Counted from the first letter of the stretch, positions 48,591 to 59,688 are shown. The stretch: DNA of 64,000 nt from Candidatus Pantoea soli (GCF_007833795.1 NZ_CP032702.1:1922001-1986000), one strand, 5' to 3'. Notes: generated by a model from the sequence alone, not told the origin. Translations and numbers: made by a program.

Positions 48591-48674
48591 TCACACCAGC
48601 GCCCACAGGGCGGTGGCCCAGAAAGCGAATGAGAAGGCGTATACGCCAAACCAGGAAAATGTGGTGGTATTCAT
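48591..48674 (-). CDS. ymiC: YmiC-like 27-residue membrane protein
   Basis: This tiny frame begins MNTTTFSWFGVYAF and continues as one hydrophobic helix with FWATALW near its end. The pattern SW-x-G...S-x-x-FWA-x-x-LW resembles the 31-residue E. coli YmiC, found at the same place. GGGAGGGGAGTG provides a strong ribosome site, and a terminator follows. The function is unknown; a single-pass inner-membrane protein is expected. The match is from memory of a short sequence. Confidence 0.7.
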   Translation of the reverse strand: MNTTTFSWFGVYAFSFAFWATALWALV

Positions 48675-48847
48675 TTGTCACTCCCCTCCCGGATTCCGGG
48701 CATAAAAAGGCCACGTCTTCAGCGTTGGACTGATGACACCGTTTTTTTAATGCTGAGTGTTAAAGGACGGGCTTTTAACTTGCCCACCGGATAACCCGGT
48801 AAAATGAGGAATGTAACGGTCTTAATAAGAACCAGACGCAGGCTGCG

Positions 48848-49027
48848 TTATTTTGACTTCGGATCCATGAACGATTCAATAAAACTGCGTTGCTTGTCAC
48901 TCAGCTCCCACGAAGCGGGGATCGCCACCTGTTGTTCAGCGGCAGGTACGTCTTTTGCTTTGCACACTGGCGTTTTAGGCTGGCGCGCAGAAACCGGGTA
49001 TTTACGACTGAGTGTATTTGCCCACAT
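48848..49027 (-). CDS. yciX: YciX-like 59-residue protein
   Basis: This soluble, charged small protein begins MWANTLSRKYPVSAR and ends IESFMDPKSK, with no hydrophobic segment. It starts 3 bases after the ymiA-like stop, with GGGG upstream, so the two are cotranslated, as in the E. coli acnA-cysB interval. The function is unknown. A gap of 173 bases with a CCCGGATTCCGGG hairpin separates it from the YmiC-like gene. Confidence 0.75.
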   Translation of the reverse strand: MWANTLSRKYPVSARQPKTPVCKAKDVPAAEQQVAIPASWELSDKQRSFIESFMDPKSK

Positions 49028-49030
49028 GGC

Positions 49031-49189
49031 TTAACCCCACATACGCCAAATCGTTAACGCCACCACTACCCAGAACAGTGCTGAAGCAGCGAAGACAGTG
49101 AGCCAGGCTTTGCGACGGATGTTACCTGAACGCTCAACCCTGGTGCTTTTAGCCCGGAAGTCCGGTTGTACAGTTAATCTCGTAGCCAT
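49031..49189 (-). CDS. ymiA: YmiA-like 52-residue membrane protein
   Basis: This small protein has a basic N-terminal half (RVERSGNIRRKAW) and one C-terminal membrane helix (LTVFAASALFWVVVALTIW) ending RMWG. It matches the pattern of E. coli YmiA (RRKAWL..F..SALFWVVVAL.IW..WG). It is first of the small-gene group downstream of cysB. The function is unknown. The ribosome site is weak. Confidence 0.82.
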   Translation of the reverse strand: MATRLTVQPDFRAKSTRVERSGNIRRKAWLTVFAASALFWVVVALTIWRMWG

Positions 49190-49682
49190 AGTTTTTGATA
49201 ATCACTCTCAATAAAACGATTGATAACAACGATTAAGATTTAGGACGAATCCTAAACTTCTTAAGACCAAAAATCCAGTTATTTTTATTGAGTACAACGA
49301 TTAACGCTATTAATCAAAAAGGCGAATATAGCTGAAGTAAATTTAATAACTCGCCGAACTATTAATTAAATAATTACATTGTAAATTTGGGTTAAAACAA
49401 AAACAGATCCAGCTTTAATTTGAGTTTAATTCTTCAGGCCAGTGTAAAAGGCCTTTCTCATCAACTCTTAACTGGAGTATGGGAATATTCCTGGCAGTCC
49501 GCAAAGCGGCAACGTAAAAATTGTGTACTGTTTCTCATTTAAGAAACAACAATAAAAAAACATGTGACCGATGTTTCATTTACAAAAAAATAATGGAATT
49601 TTTTGAACTACTGCTGGCGCTAAGCGGAGGGAAAGCGGGCGGGTGCCCACTGGACACCCGGGTAAAATCATGATTTACCGAA
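49190..49682. other. AT-rich region between cysB and the small-gene group
   Basis: About 490 bases of strongly AT-rich DNA with no credible gene. It holds the dyad at 49239-49256, several ACGATT repeats (near 49216, 49229, 49299), and two hairpins just after cysB: CGGGTG/CACCCG (49640-49660) and GGTAAA...TTTACC (49661-49679). The hairpins may end cysB transcription, but no clear T-run follows. Confidence 0.5.
49239..49256. promoter_or_regulatory. Dyad operator candidate upstream of ymiA-like gene
   Basis: TTTAGGA-CGAA-TCCTAAA is a perfect 7-bp dyad, with weaker outer CTTAAG/TTAAG symmetry, 50 bases before the ymiA-like start. The TAGGA/TCCTA halves recall RcsB-type sites, but the protein is unknown. 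Confidence 0.4.
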
Positions 49683-50837
<1,155 letters not shown>

Positions 50838-53435
50838 TTACTTTTTCACTTCCTGCCATTTGCCGTCAACGTAAAACACGGACCAGCCCGTCGCTTTACC
50901 CTCTTTTTCAGAGGCGACATATTGCTGTTTGGTTTTACGGCTAAAGCGCACCAGCGTTTTATTGCCTTCCGGATCGACGGCCGGCGCTTCTGCCAGATAT
51001 TTCAGCTTCTCAGGCAGGCGATCGGCAAAGCGCTGCAGCTCCTCCACCAGCGGCGCGCGGGTCTCGCGCGATTTCGGGAAGGTATTGGCTGCCAGAAACA
51101 CGCCTGCTGCGCCATCACGCAGAACAAAATAGGCATCCGATTTTTCGCAAGGTAACTCCGGCAGCGGCACCGGATCTTCTTTCGGCGGCGCCACTTCACC
51201 ATTGCGCAGAATCTTACGCGTATTTTTACACTCGTCATTGGTGCAGGCCATGTACTTGCCGAAACGCCCCATTTTCAGGTGCATTTCAGAGCCACATTTT
51301 TCACACTCGACAATCGGACCATCATAGCCCTTGATGCGGAACTCGCCCTGCTCAATTTCGTAGCCGTCGCACTCCGGGTTGTTACCACATACGTGCAGCT
51401 TACGGCTGTTATCGATGAGGTAACTGTCCATGGCGGTGCCGCATTTCTGGCAGCGGCGACGGGCACGCAACGCATTGGTTTCGGCATCATCGCCTTCCAG
51501 CACGTTCAGCACTTCGTTTTCCGGAATCAGGTTGATGGTCTGCTTGCAGCGCTCTTTCGGCGGCAGCGCATACCCCGAGCACCCCAGGAACACACCGGTG
51601 CTGGCGGTCCGGATCCCCATTTTGCGTCCGCAGGTCGGACAGTCAATTGAGGTCAGCACCATCTGATTAGGCTGCATGCCCCCTTCTTCCGGATCCTTTT
51701 CAGCCTGATCCAGCTGCTGGCTGAAATCACTGAAGAAGGAGTCCAGCACCGCTTTCCATTCCGCTTCGTTATTGGCGACCTGGTCCAGGCTGTCTTCCAT
51801 GTGTGCGGTGAAGTCATAGTTCATCAGCTCACGGAAGTTCTCTTCCAGCCGGTCGGTAACAATTTCACCCATTTTCTCGGCATAGAAACGGCGATTTTCC
51901 ACCCGCACGTAACCGCGATCCTGAATGGTGGAAATGATCGACGCGTACGTCGACGGACGACCAATCCCGCGTTTTTCCAGTTCGCGCACCAGCGACGCTT
52001 CGCTGAAACGTGCCGGTGGCTTGGTGAAATGCTGGCCCGGACGCAGCGCGGTCAGATCCAGCGTGTCACCCACGTTAACCGGCGGCAGCGTTAAATCCTC
52101 GTCGTTTTTACGCAGTGCCGGCATCACTTTCGTCCAGCCGTCAAAGCGCAGCGTACGGCCTTTGGCTTTCAGCCGGAAGTCACCCGCCGCAACGGTCAGC
52201 GTGGTGGAATCATATTGCGCCGGCACCATCTGACAGGCAACAAACTGACGCCAGATCAGCTGGTACAGCTTCTGCGCATCCGCTTCCATATCTTTCAGCT
52301 GCTCTGCCGCCACATTGACATCGGAAGGACGAATTGCTTCATGCGCTTCCTGTGAATTCTCTTTGCTGGCATAGGTGACCGGCGCGTCTGGCAGGTATTT
52401 TTTACCGAAGCTGCTCTCCACATAGCCGCGCGCCATGGCCACCGCGTCCTGGCTCAGGTTGGTAGAATCGGTACGCATATAGGTGATGTGGCCAGCTTCA
52501 TACAGGCGCTGTGCCATCATCATGGTTTTTTTCACGCCAAAACCAAGGCGCGTACTGGCGGCCTGCTGCAGCGTGGACGTAATAAAGGGTGCAGAAGGCT
52601 TGCTGCTGGTCGGCTTGTCTTCCCGATCGAGCACGGCAAACCGGGCTTTTTCGAGGATGGCCACCGCCGCCTGTGTCTGTTCACGGTTTACCGGGCGGAA
52701 GGCTTTGTCATTCTGATGCGTCACACGCATCGCCAGCGCATCGCCTTTCGGCGTCGCGAAATCGGCGTCGATTTCCCAGTACTCTTCCGGTACAAACGCT
52801 TTGATTTCGCGTTCGCGTTCCACCACCAGACGTACCGCGACTGACTGCACGCGGCCGGCAGAGAGACCGCGGGCAATTTTCTTCCACAGCAGTGGCGAAA
52901 CCATATACCCCACTACGCGGTCCATAAAGCGGCGCGCCTGCTGCGCATTCACGCGCTCAATGTTCAGTTCGCCCGGCTTTTCAAATGCCTGACGAATCGC
53001 ATTTTTGGTGATTTCGTTGAACACCACGCGGCTGAAACGCTTGTCGTCACCACCGATCACTTCCCGCAGGTGCCAGGCAATGGCTTCCCCTTCGCGGTCA
53101 AGGTCGGTCGCGAGATAGATGTGGTCGGCATCGGCCGCCAGGTTTTTCAGCTCCGCCACCACCTTCTCTTTTCCGGGCAGGATCTGATAATCCGCTTCCC
53201 AGCCGTGCCAGGGGTCGACACCCATGCGGCTGACCAGCGCGGCCTTCTCATCTTTTTTGACTTTCTTGCCGGTTTTGCTCTTCTCTCCATCGGCACTTTT
53301 ACGGGTCGTTGAACCACTGGTCGGCAAATCACGGATATGACCGACGCTGGATTTCACCACGTAGTCATTACCGAGGTATTTATTGATTGTTTTGGCCTTT
53401 GCCGGGGACTCAACGATGACGAGTGCTTTACCCAT
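50838..53435 (-). CDS. topA: DNA topoisomerase I
   Basis: TopA relaxes negative supercoils by single-strand passage. The 865 residues equal E. coli. The TOPRIM domain starts at [15 protein letters not shown], with acidic residues in ATDLDREGE near 111. The catalytic Tyr is in [13 protein letters not shown] near 319. Three C-terminal four-cysteine zinc ribbons (CPTCGRK, CQKCGT, CEKCGS) are followed by further C-terminal DNA-binding repeats. Confidence 0.98.
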   Translation of the reverse strand: MGKALVIVESPAKAKTINKYLGNDYVVKSSVGHIRDLPTSGSTTRKSADGEKSKTGKKVKKDEKAALVSRMGVDPWHGWEADYQILPGKEKVVAELKNLAADADHIYLATDLDREGEAIAWHLREVIGGDDKRFSRVVFNEITKNAIRQAFEKPGELNIERVNAQQARRFMDRVVGYMVSPLLWKKIARGLSAGRVQSVAVRLVVEREREIKAFVPEEYWEIDADFATPKGDALAMRVTHQNDKAFRPVNREQTQAAVAILEKARFAVLDREDKPTSSKPSAPFITSTLQQAASTRLGFGVKKTMMMAQRLYEAGHITYMRTDSTNLSQDAVAMARGYVESSFGKKYLPDAPVTYASKENSQEAHEAIRPSDVNVAAEQLKDMEADAQKLYQLIWRQFVACQMVPAQYDSTTLTVAAGDFRLKAKGRTLRFDGWTKVMPALRKNDEDLTLPPVNVGDTLDLTALRPGQHFTKPPARFSEASLVRELEKRGIGRPSTYASIISTIQDRGYVRVENRRFYAEKMGEIVTDRLEENFRELMNYDFTAHMEDSLDQVANNEAEWKAVLDSFFSDFSQQLDQAEKDPEEGGMQPNQMVLTSIDCPTCGRKMGIRTASTGVFLGCSGYALPPKERCKQTINLIPENEVLNVLEGDDAETNALRARRRCQKCGTAMDSYLIDNSRKLHVCGNNPECDGYEIEQGEFRIKGYDGPIVECEKCGSEMHLKMGRFGKYMACTNDECKNTRKILRNGEVAPPKEDPVPLPELPCEKSDAYFVLRDGAAGVFLAANTFPKSRETRAPLVEELQRFADRLPEKLKYLAEAPAVDPEGNKTLVRFSRKTKQQYVASEKEGKATGWSVFYVDGKWQEVKK

Positions 53436-53803
53436 ATGTACCTTTACCTAATGAAAACGTCCTGATAAACGGGAGAGGATTGGAGGCCCCAAAACCCAAC
53501 GGGTTCAATATTGTTGCCAGCTTTTTTATTTTCAAGCCAGCGGGGGACAATCTCAGGTCAGATTGCATCGACATTTGCAACTTTATGATTAGAAGCGAGT
53601 TTTCCGTCTGACAGCATCACACATCCGGGTGTGATCTCCCTGAAAGCTGAATCGCCCACACTCTACCTGATAAAATCCGTTACGCAACTTAATTAGCATT
53701 CCGTTTAAATTTGCGCCAGTTTTCGTCCCGGTGGCGGATTTGCTGAACGCGATAGCAGGCAAGTAATATAGAAGGAGAAAACAGGCTGTCAAAAAAGGCG
53801 GGC
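53436..53803. other. topA-yciN divergent region
   Basis: No gene is seen in 368 bases. A perfect dyad ATCACAC-ATCCGG-GTGTGAT lies at 53616-53635. Its half-sites are the inverse of a CRP site, so it is not a CRP box. The topA promoters must lie on the left side. Confidence 0.5.
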
Positions 53804-54055
53804 ATGATGTCAGTAAAAACGGAAGCGATTTCACACTCTGCGCTGCTGGAAATAGCGAATCAGTTAATCCGGCAGCACGACGACTATTTTGCCGGGATGG
53901 AAGCCAACGCGGTTATTCAGCAGGGCGACGTGCTGGTGTTTCGCGGCCCGTGGTTTACCGATGACGCGGGGTTGCCAACAGCGAAAACCACGGCGGTGTT
54001 CAACGTGTTCAAACATCTGGCTGTGGTGCTTTCCGCACGCTATCACCTGATATAA
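53804..54055 (+). CDS. yciN: YciN family protein
   Basis: This 83-residue protein has the same length as E. coli YciN, sharing the pattern LLEIANQLIRQHDD, GLPTAKTTAVFNVFKHLA and the end YHLI. It is a small soluble protein of unknown function encoded between topA and sohB. The start is ATG-ATG with a weak AAGG site; either ATG could be used. Confidence 0.93.
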   Translation: MMSVKTEAISHSALLEIANQLIRQHDDYFAGMEANAVIQQGDVLVFRGPWFTDDAGLPTAKTTAVFNVFKHLAVVLSARYHLI

Positions 54056-54082
54056 AAAACCCGGCCGCCGCCGGGTCGGTTT
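54054..54082. terminator. Bidirectional terminator between yciN and sohB
   Basis: ACCCGGC-CGCC-GCCGGGT is flanked by A6 on the left and CGGTTT on the right, overlapping both convergent gene ends. Confidence 0.75.
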
Positions 54083-55127
54083 ACAGCAGCGGGCGGTGAC
54101 CGCGCTGCCAGATTTTCAGAATCAGTCGTTCTGCGGCGTGACTGGCGCTGCCGGTAAAGCGGTCCATCATTTTCTTTTTCCGCGCATAGTGCACGCCCAG
54201 CACGCTAAAGCGATCCATCTGCTGAATGATCAGCGCATCGCTGGTGCCAATGTCATCGACCAGGCCCAGATCCAGCGCCTGACGACCATACCAGTGCTCG
54301 CCAGTTGCCACCTTGTCCAGATCCAGCGCCGGACGCATCTGCCGGACAAAATCTTTAAACAGCTGATGGGTTTCGTTGAGATCTTCCTGGAACTTCTCGC
54401 GCCCTTCTTCGGTGTTTTCACCAAACAGCGTCAGCGTGCGTTTATACTGTCCTGCGGTGTGCAGTTCCACATCAATATCGTTACGTTTCAGCAGGCGGTT
54501 GAAGTTAGGGATCTGCGCCACGACGCCGATCGAACCAATAATTGAGAACGGCGCTGCCACGATGCGATCTGCCACGCAGGCCATCATATAGCCACCGCTG
54601 GCCGCCACTTTGTCGACCGCCGCCGTGAGCTTCAGGCCGGCATCACGCAAACGCTGCAGTTGCGAAGCAGCCAGACCATAGCCATGCACCACGCCGCCGG
54701 GACTTTCCAGACGCAGCAGCACTTCATCGCCCGGCTGTGCCACCGCCAGCACGGCGGAAACCTCTTCGCGCAGCGAGCTGACTTCGCCCGCGTCCATACT
54801 GCCTTTGAACTCCAGCACATACAGCACCGGCTTCGGCGCTTCGCTGACGCCAGCTTTGACATTGCGCTTTTCCGCTTTTGCCTTCTGCTTCTCTTCTTTC
54901 TTATGCTGCTTCAGCCACGCTTTTTGCGCCTGCGGTTGCATTTTTGCCAGCTGCAGCTCTTCCTTCATCTGACGGTAATCATCATCAAGATGCGTGACGC
55001 GCAGCTGACCGCCGCTCTGGCGTTTGCGCAGCGCGGCATTCATCACAATCACAACAATTGCCGCAATCGCCACCACAACGGTGACGGCCTTGGCCAGAAA
55101 TAATCCATAGCTGGAGAGTAAATCCAT
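54081..55127 (-). CDS. sohB: SohB, inner-membrane S49-family peptidase
   Basis: This 348-residue protease has an N-terminal membrane helix (residues 10-30), a lysine-rich cytoplasmic or periplasmic linker, and a ClpP-fold catalytic domain. The nucleophile serine lies in VAASGGYMMACVADRI near 180, and the general-base lysine is expected in the AGQYKRTLT region near 230. It is related to signal peptide peptidase SppA. Its substrates are not defined. Confidence 0.95.
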   Translation of the reverse strand: MDLLSSYGLFLAKAVTVVVAIAAIVVIVMNAALRKRQSGGQLRVTHLDDDYRQMKEELQLAKMQPQAQKAWLKQHKKEEKQKAKAEKRNVKAGVSEAPKPVLYVLEFKGSMDAGEVSSLREEVSAVLAVAQPGDEVLLRLESPGGVVHGYGLAASQLQRLRDAGLKLTAAVDKVAASGGYMMACVADRIVAAPFSIIGSIGVVAQIPNFNRLLKRNDIDVELHTAGQYKRTLTLFGENTEEGREKFQEDLNETHQLFKDFVRQMRPALDLDKVATGEHWYGRQALDLGLVDDIGTSDALIIQQMDRFSVLGVHYARKKKMMDRFTGSASHAAERLILKIWQRGHRPLL

Positions 55128-55300
55128 GCTGCCGCCTTATTAAACAGTAAATTACAGAACCACGCTGAGTGTACCCGCTTTAGCGTAATTCGTCGCCTGA
55201 AAAGCCCGCAGGCGGCACAGAATGCGCGTTTCGGCGATTGCACCGGATGAAGAATTGAGGCATAAAGCCAAAACCTTCTGACCTGCCAAAGGACATCGCT

Positions 55301-56065
55301 GTGCATTATCAACCTAAAAGCGATCTGCTGGAAAATCGCATTATTCTGGTCACCGGCGCTTCGGACGGAATTGGCCGCGAAGCGGCGCTGACTTACGCAC
55401 GCTATGGCGCACGCGTTATTCTGCTCGGGCGCAACGCCGCCACGCTGCAGCAAACGGAAGCGGCTATTAATCAGTTAAATAAACAGCCCGCTTCCTCAGT
55501 GCTGCTTGACCTGTCTCAGGCTACGCCGGAAAGCTGTCAGCGCGTAGCCGATGAAATCGGCGCGCAGGTACCGCGCCTCGATGGCGTGCTGCACAATGCC
55601 GGCATTCTGGGTGAGATCGTGCCGCTGGCCGAGCTTGACCCGGCAGTCTGGCGCGAAGTGATGCAGATTAACCTGGATGCCACCTTCTATTTAACGCAGG
55701 CCCTGTTACCTCTGCTGCTGAAATCCGATGCCGGCTCGCTGGTGTTTACCACTTCCAGCGTCGGTCGCACCGGACGCGCCGGCTGGGGCGCCTATGCCGT
55801 GTCGAAATTTGCGACAGAAGGCATGATGCAGGTGCTGGCGGACGAATATAAAAATCATCCGCTTCGCGTAAACTGCATCAATCCGGGCGGTACGCGCACC
55901 AAAATGCGCGCCAGCGCCTTCCCGGAAGAGAATGCCAGCCTGCTGAAAACGCCAGCGGATTTGATGCCGCTCTATCTGTATGTCATGGGTGACGACAGCC
56001 GGCGGAAAACCGGCATCAGTTTTGATGCGCAGCCGGGACGCAAACCGGGGCCAGCCAGCGCATGA
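55301..56065 (+). CDS. yciK: YciK, short-chain dehydrogenase/reductase
   Basis: This 254-residue SDR has the cofactor motif TGASDGIGRE near residue 18, HNAGILG near 91 and the catalytic YAVSK with the preceding serines (TTSSVGR). The start is GTG with AAAGGAC upstream, giving the conserved MHYQPKSDLL. Its physiological substrate is unknown. Its stop overlaps the btuR start by 4 bases. Confidence 0.95.
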   Translation: MHYQPKSDLLENRIILVTGASDGIGREAALTYARYGARVILLGRNAATLQQTEAAINQLNKQPASSVLLDLSQATPESCQRVADEIGAQVPRLDGVLHNAGILGEIVPLAELDPAVWREVMQINLDATFYLTQALLPLLLKSDAGSLVFTTSSVGRTGRAGWGAYAVSKFATEGMMQVLADEYKNHPLRVNCINPGGTRTKMRASAFPEENASLLKTPADLMPLYLYVMGDDSRRKTGISFDAQPGRKPGPASA

Positions 56066-56649
56066 GCGATCGTCATCAGCAGCGCCAGCAGCGCCTGAAA
56101 GAGCAGGTAGATGCCCGTATCGCGGCGGCCACAGAAACGCGCGGTATCCTGATGGTGTTTACCGGCAACGGTAAGGGCAAAACCACCGCCGCGTTCGGCA
56201 CGGCCTTGCGCGCCTGCGGCCACGGCAAAAAGGTAGCGGCGGTGCAGTTTATCAAAGGGGAATGGGCCAACGGCGAACACAATCTGCTGGAACAGCACGG
56301 CGTTGAATTTCAGGTGATGGCCACCGGTTTTACGTGGGAAACGCAAAGCCGCGAGACGGATACGGCTGCCTGCCAGCAGGTCTGGCAGCAGGCCCGCCGT
56401 ATGCTGGCTGACGAGCGCCTGGATCTGGTGATCCTGGATGAGATCACTTACATGGTCAGCATGGATTATCTCGATCTGGATGAACTGGTCAGCGCCCTGC
56501 AGCAGCGTCCGCAGCACATGAGCGTTATTATTACCGGGCGCGGATGTCACCGTACGCTGCAGGAGATGGCCGATACTGTGACCGAAATGCGGCCGGTCAA
56601 ACACGCCTTCGATGCCGGTATTCAGGCGCAGCAGGGTATTGACTGGTAA
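56062..56649 (+). CDS. btuR: Cob(I)alamin adenosyltransferase BtuR
   Basis: BtuR transfers the adenosyl group of ATP to corrinoids to make adenosylcobalamin. The 195 residues match E. coli. The P-loop GNGKGKTTAAFG is near residue 36 and LDLVILDEITYMV near 115 forms the Walker B part. It is coupled to yciK. Confidence 0.97.
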   Translation: MSDRHQQRQQRLKEQVDARIAAATETRGILMVFTGNGKGKTTAAFGTALRACGHGKKVAAVQFIKGEWANGEHNLLEQHGVEFQVMATGFTWETQSRETDTAACQQVWQQARRMLADERLDLVILDEITYMVSMDYLDLDELVSALQQRPQHMSVIITGRGCHRTLQEMADTVTEMRPVKHAFDAGIQAQQGIDW

Positions 56650-56690
56650 CAGGCAGGCAGACGCCGCACGCGGCGGCGTCTTGCAGGGGA

Positions 56691-57569
56691 TCAGCTGCCG
56701 CGTTTGTTGCTGTTGCGGCGCGGGCTGTTATTGCTTACCGCGCTGTGGCGTTTCACCGCACGGCGAATCTGATTGGCTTTGGTGCGGCGACGATCTTTCT
56801 CGACGGCCACTTTGGTAACGGTCTCTTCCGGCATGCCGACTAAGGTACGCAGGTAGTTGACCGCTGACAGTTCCATCTCCATCCAGCCGCCGCGTGGCAG
56901 GCCTTTTGGCAGCTGGATATCGCCGTAGCGGACGCGCATCAGACGGCTGACCTGTACGCCAACGGCTTCCCACAGGCGGCGGACTTCACGGTTGCGGCCT
57001 TCGGTCAGCGTCACGTTGTACCACTGGTTCATGCCTTCGCCGCCGGCAAATTTAATGGTTTTAAACGATGCCGGGCCATCTTCCAGCTGTACCCCTTTGC
57101 TCAGCTGGCGCACTTTATCATCGTCCACCTCGCCGAATACACGCACCGCATATTCACGCTCCACTTCGCGGCTGGGGTGCATCAGACGATTCGCCAGCTC
57201 ACCATCGGTGGTGAACAGCAGCAGACCGCAGGTGTTCACGTCCAGACGCCCCACCGCAATCCAGCGGGAGCCGCGCAGGCGCGGCAGGCGATCAAACACC
57301 GTAGGACGCCCTTCGGGATCGTTGCGCGTACAGAGTTCGCCTTCCGGTTTGTAATAGGCCAGCACGCGGCATACTTCGGTAGCGGATTCAGCAATCGATA
57401 CCAGATGACCGTCAATGCGGATTTTCAGGGATTTGTCATTTTCAATGCGATCGCCCAGCGTCGCCAGTTTGCCGTCGACGCTGACGCGTCCGGCTGAAAT
57501 CATTGCTTCGATTTCACGACGCGAACCGTGACCGGCTCGCGCTAATACTTTCTGTAATTTCTCGCTCAT
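56691..57569 (-). CDS. rluB: 23S rRNA pseudouridine-2605 synthase RluB
   Basis: RluB forms pseudouridine 2605 in 23S rRNA. The 292 residues begin with an S4 RNA-binding domain ([18 protein letters not shown]), and the catalytic Asp is in [14 protein letters not shown] near 110. The C-terminal tail is very basic. I used the ATG at 57569 with GAGGC upstream; the open frame runs 28 codons further without conserved sequence. Confidence 0.96.
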   Translation of the reverse strand: MSEKLQKVLARAGHGSRREIEAMISAGRVSVDGKLATLGDRIENDKSLKIRIDGHLVSIAESATEVCRVLAYYKPEGELCTRNDPEGRPTVFDRLPRLRGSRWIAVGRLDVNTCGLLLFTTDGELANRLMHPSREVEREYAVRVFGEVDDDKVRQLSKGVQLEDGPASFKTIKFAGGEGMNQWYNVTLTEGRNREVRRLWEAVGVQVSRLMRVRYGDIQLPKGLPRGGWMEMELSAVNYLRTLVGMPEETVTKVAVEKDRRRTKANQIRRAVKRHSAVSNNSPRRNSNKRGS

Positions 57570-58392
57570 GGAGCTGCCTCGTTGTCGCCTTCCCAGGCGT
57601 CGTGGTAAGAAGAGGTAAGATAAAGGCGTTACCAGTTCCCTTATCAGAATCAATAAGCGCTGCGCATCACTTTCTCAGGCGCAGGCGGACGGCGATTTTA
57701 CACCAGACCCGATTGGGTTAACACCTTTTCCTTCCCTGCCGATAACAAAGGGTCCTGCCGTCTGACGCGGCGTGCTGAAGGCGGACGCATCCGTTGCGGT
57801 GGCTAATGCATTTCACCGGCAGCGCCGCAGGCAGAATGTTGCAACTCACTGTATTTTTATTGCTTTTAAGTCCATTCTTCTCTCAACTGCTGCCTGTCCT
57901 CTTCACTCTGAAAAACATTAACTCTGTTGATTAACCACCCCCTATCACAGCACGCTGCCCGCCTTCACAATTCCAAACATAAAATCTGACTAAAAACGCA
58001 AAAACAGCACAAACCACTGAAACAATGTGTTAAGGCGCTATTGAAGCTATCCGCAATAAGAAATAAACAGTGAATTGGCACTACAGGTTGAATTAAGTCT
58101 GTATTTTCCTTTTATTTAATTCAGATTAAATAACATGAATTGTTATGATCAAAAAACTGTGTAAAATTTAAGCCTGACAGCCAGTGTGTCGCATTAATAA
58201 ACGGCACCCCATTTACGCTTTAACCTCTTTTTTACAACAGGCTGTTAACGAATAAAACTGTAGCTTTACTGATAAAATAAACCGGCGCGCACGGGATACA
58301 ACGCGTTTATTTCTGTACGGATTACGTTAATTGGTATGTCGAAAGTCTTCACCAGGGATTTTACTGACATGCCGTAATTGAAGACGACTATC
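57570..58392. other. AT-rich gap between rluB and the lipoprotein gene
   Basis: This stretch of 823 bases has no convincing reading frame. From about 57840 it is clearly more AT-rich than the flanks, a frequent sign of acquired or H-NS-bound DNA. In E. coli yciQ lies between rluB and yciO; nothing like it is seen here. The promoters of rluB and the downstream lipoprotein gene must lie here, but I cannot place them. Confidence 0.55.
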
Positions 58393-59055
58393 ATGCGAAC
58401 CTCTCTGCTTTGGCCTGCGCTGACGGCGCTGGCACTGAGCGGTTGTTCCGTGGGCCATACTGAATACAGTCGAACGGCACTGCAGCACGTTGATATGAGC
58501 GTGACCGGCATCCCGACCGTATTGGGCATGGGCATTCTCGGCACAACCATTCCTCTGACACCGGAATATAGCCTGACAGCGGCACACGTGGCTAAGACCG
58601 CCGTGCAGCGCGTAAAGGCGTATCATCCTTATTGCGATGTCGCGATTATTTATCATAAAAACAGCCCGGATACGCTGGCAAAATTCCGCACCAGCGCGGT
58701 GGGCGAACCGATAAAGATGTATGGCTACAGCTTTATTTCCGCGATGCCGGTTGAATCGAGTGGCGTTAATTTAGCGCGCACGGCGATTACTAATAACTGG
58801 AATAAAAAACCCTGTATGGCCATGGCGTCAAATGCGGGCGTGGTGCAGGGAATGTCCGGCGGCGCAGTATATAATGCTGATCAGACCATCGGCGGCGTGA
58901 TTGTGGGATATACCCATCAGATCTCCAACATGCAGAGCAAAAAAGTCATCCTGAAGGATGTGTCGTTATATATTCCGTACGGTGATTTTAAACGCTGGCT
59001 GGAGAGTAATATTAATATTGGCCAGGCACCCGCGACGGCACCTGACCACGCCTGA
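58393..59055 (+). CDS. Trypsin-like serine protease lipoprotein
   Basis: This 220-residue predicted lipoprotein has a short signal (LLWPALTALALSGC) with the lipidated Cys18. The mature part has the chymotrypsin-fold landmarks: TAAH with His65, CDVAI with Asp82 and QGMSGGAV with Ser155, a seemingly complete catalytic triad. Cys81 and Cys141 could form a disulfide. It should be anchored in the envelope, facing the periplasm or outside. I do not recognise a characterised homologue. It ends next to convergent yciO. The AT-rich upstream region suggests acquisition. Confidence 0.78.
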   Translation: MRTSLLWPALTALALSGCSVGHTEYSRTALQHVDMSVTGIPTVLGMGILGTTIPLTPEYSLTAAHVAKTAVQRVKAYHPYCDVAIIYHKNSPDTLAKFRTSAVGEPIKMYGYSFISAMPVESSGVNLARTAITNNWNKKPCMAMASNAGVVQGMSGGAVYNADQTIGGVIVGYTHQISNMQSKKVILKDVSLYIPYGDFKRWLESNINIGQAPATAPDHA

Positions 59056-59676
59056 TTACAGGAACGGACGCGTGTCGCCCACCCCTTCCCGCACCACTAC
59101 CGGCGCATCGCTGGTCAGGTCGATGACGGTGGTGGGCTGCTGGCCCAGCGTCCCGCCGTCCATAATCAGATCGACCAGCTTGCCAATGCTGTGCTGAATC
59201 TCTTCCGGATCCGATTCAGTAAAATCATTGCCCGGCAGCATCAGCGAGGTGGACATCATCGGCTCGTTAAGCCGTTCCAGCAGCGCCAGCGCCACCGGAT
59301 TAGACGGCACGCGCAGGCCGATGGTTTTACGCTTGTCATTCATCAGACGCCGCGGCACCTCTTTGGTGGCCTTGAGAATAAAGGTGTAGCTGCCCGGCGT
59401 GTTGTTTTTCAGCAAACGGAATGCGCTGTTGTCGACCTGTGAATAGGTGGAGAGCTCCGACAGATCGCGGCACATCAGCGTGAAGTTGTGATTACCGTGC
59501 AGCTGACGGATGCGGCAGATGCGCTCCATGGCGTTTTTCTCTTCCAGCCGACAGCCCAGCGCGTAGCCGGAATCGGTGGGATACACGATGACACCGCCTT
59601 TGTTCAGATAGTCCACCGCCTGGTTAATCAGGCGTGGCTGTGGATTGTCCGGATGTATATGAAAACGTTGACTCAT
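59056..59676 (-). CDS. yciO: YciO, Sua5/YrdC-family protein
   Basis: This 206-residue protein has the same length as E. coli YciO and belongs to the family of threonylcarbamoyl-AMP synthases. Key segments are GGVIVYPTDSGYALGC near 30 and the KRKTIGLRVPSNPVA region near 134. YciO binds RNA but is much less active than TsaC in tRNA t6A synthesis. AAGGGG precedes the ATG. It lies 12 bases after rnm in the same direction. Confidence 0.95.
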   Translation of the reverse strand: MSQRFHIHPDNPQPRLINQAVDYLNKGGVIVYPTDSGYALGCRLEEKNAMERICRIRQLHGNHNFTLMCRDLSELSTYSQVDNSAFRLLKNNTPGSYTFILKATKEVPRRLMNDKRKTIGLRVPSNPVALALLERLNEPMMSTSLMLPGNDFTESDPEEIQHSIGKLVDLIMDGGTLGQQPTTVIDLTSDAPVVVREGVGDTRPFL

Positions 59677-59688
59677 AAAAACCCCTTG

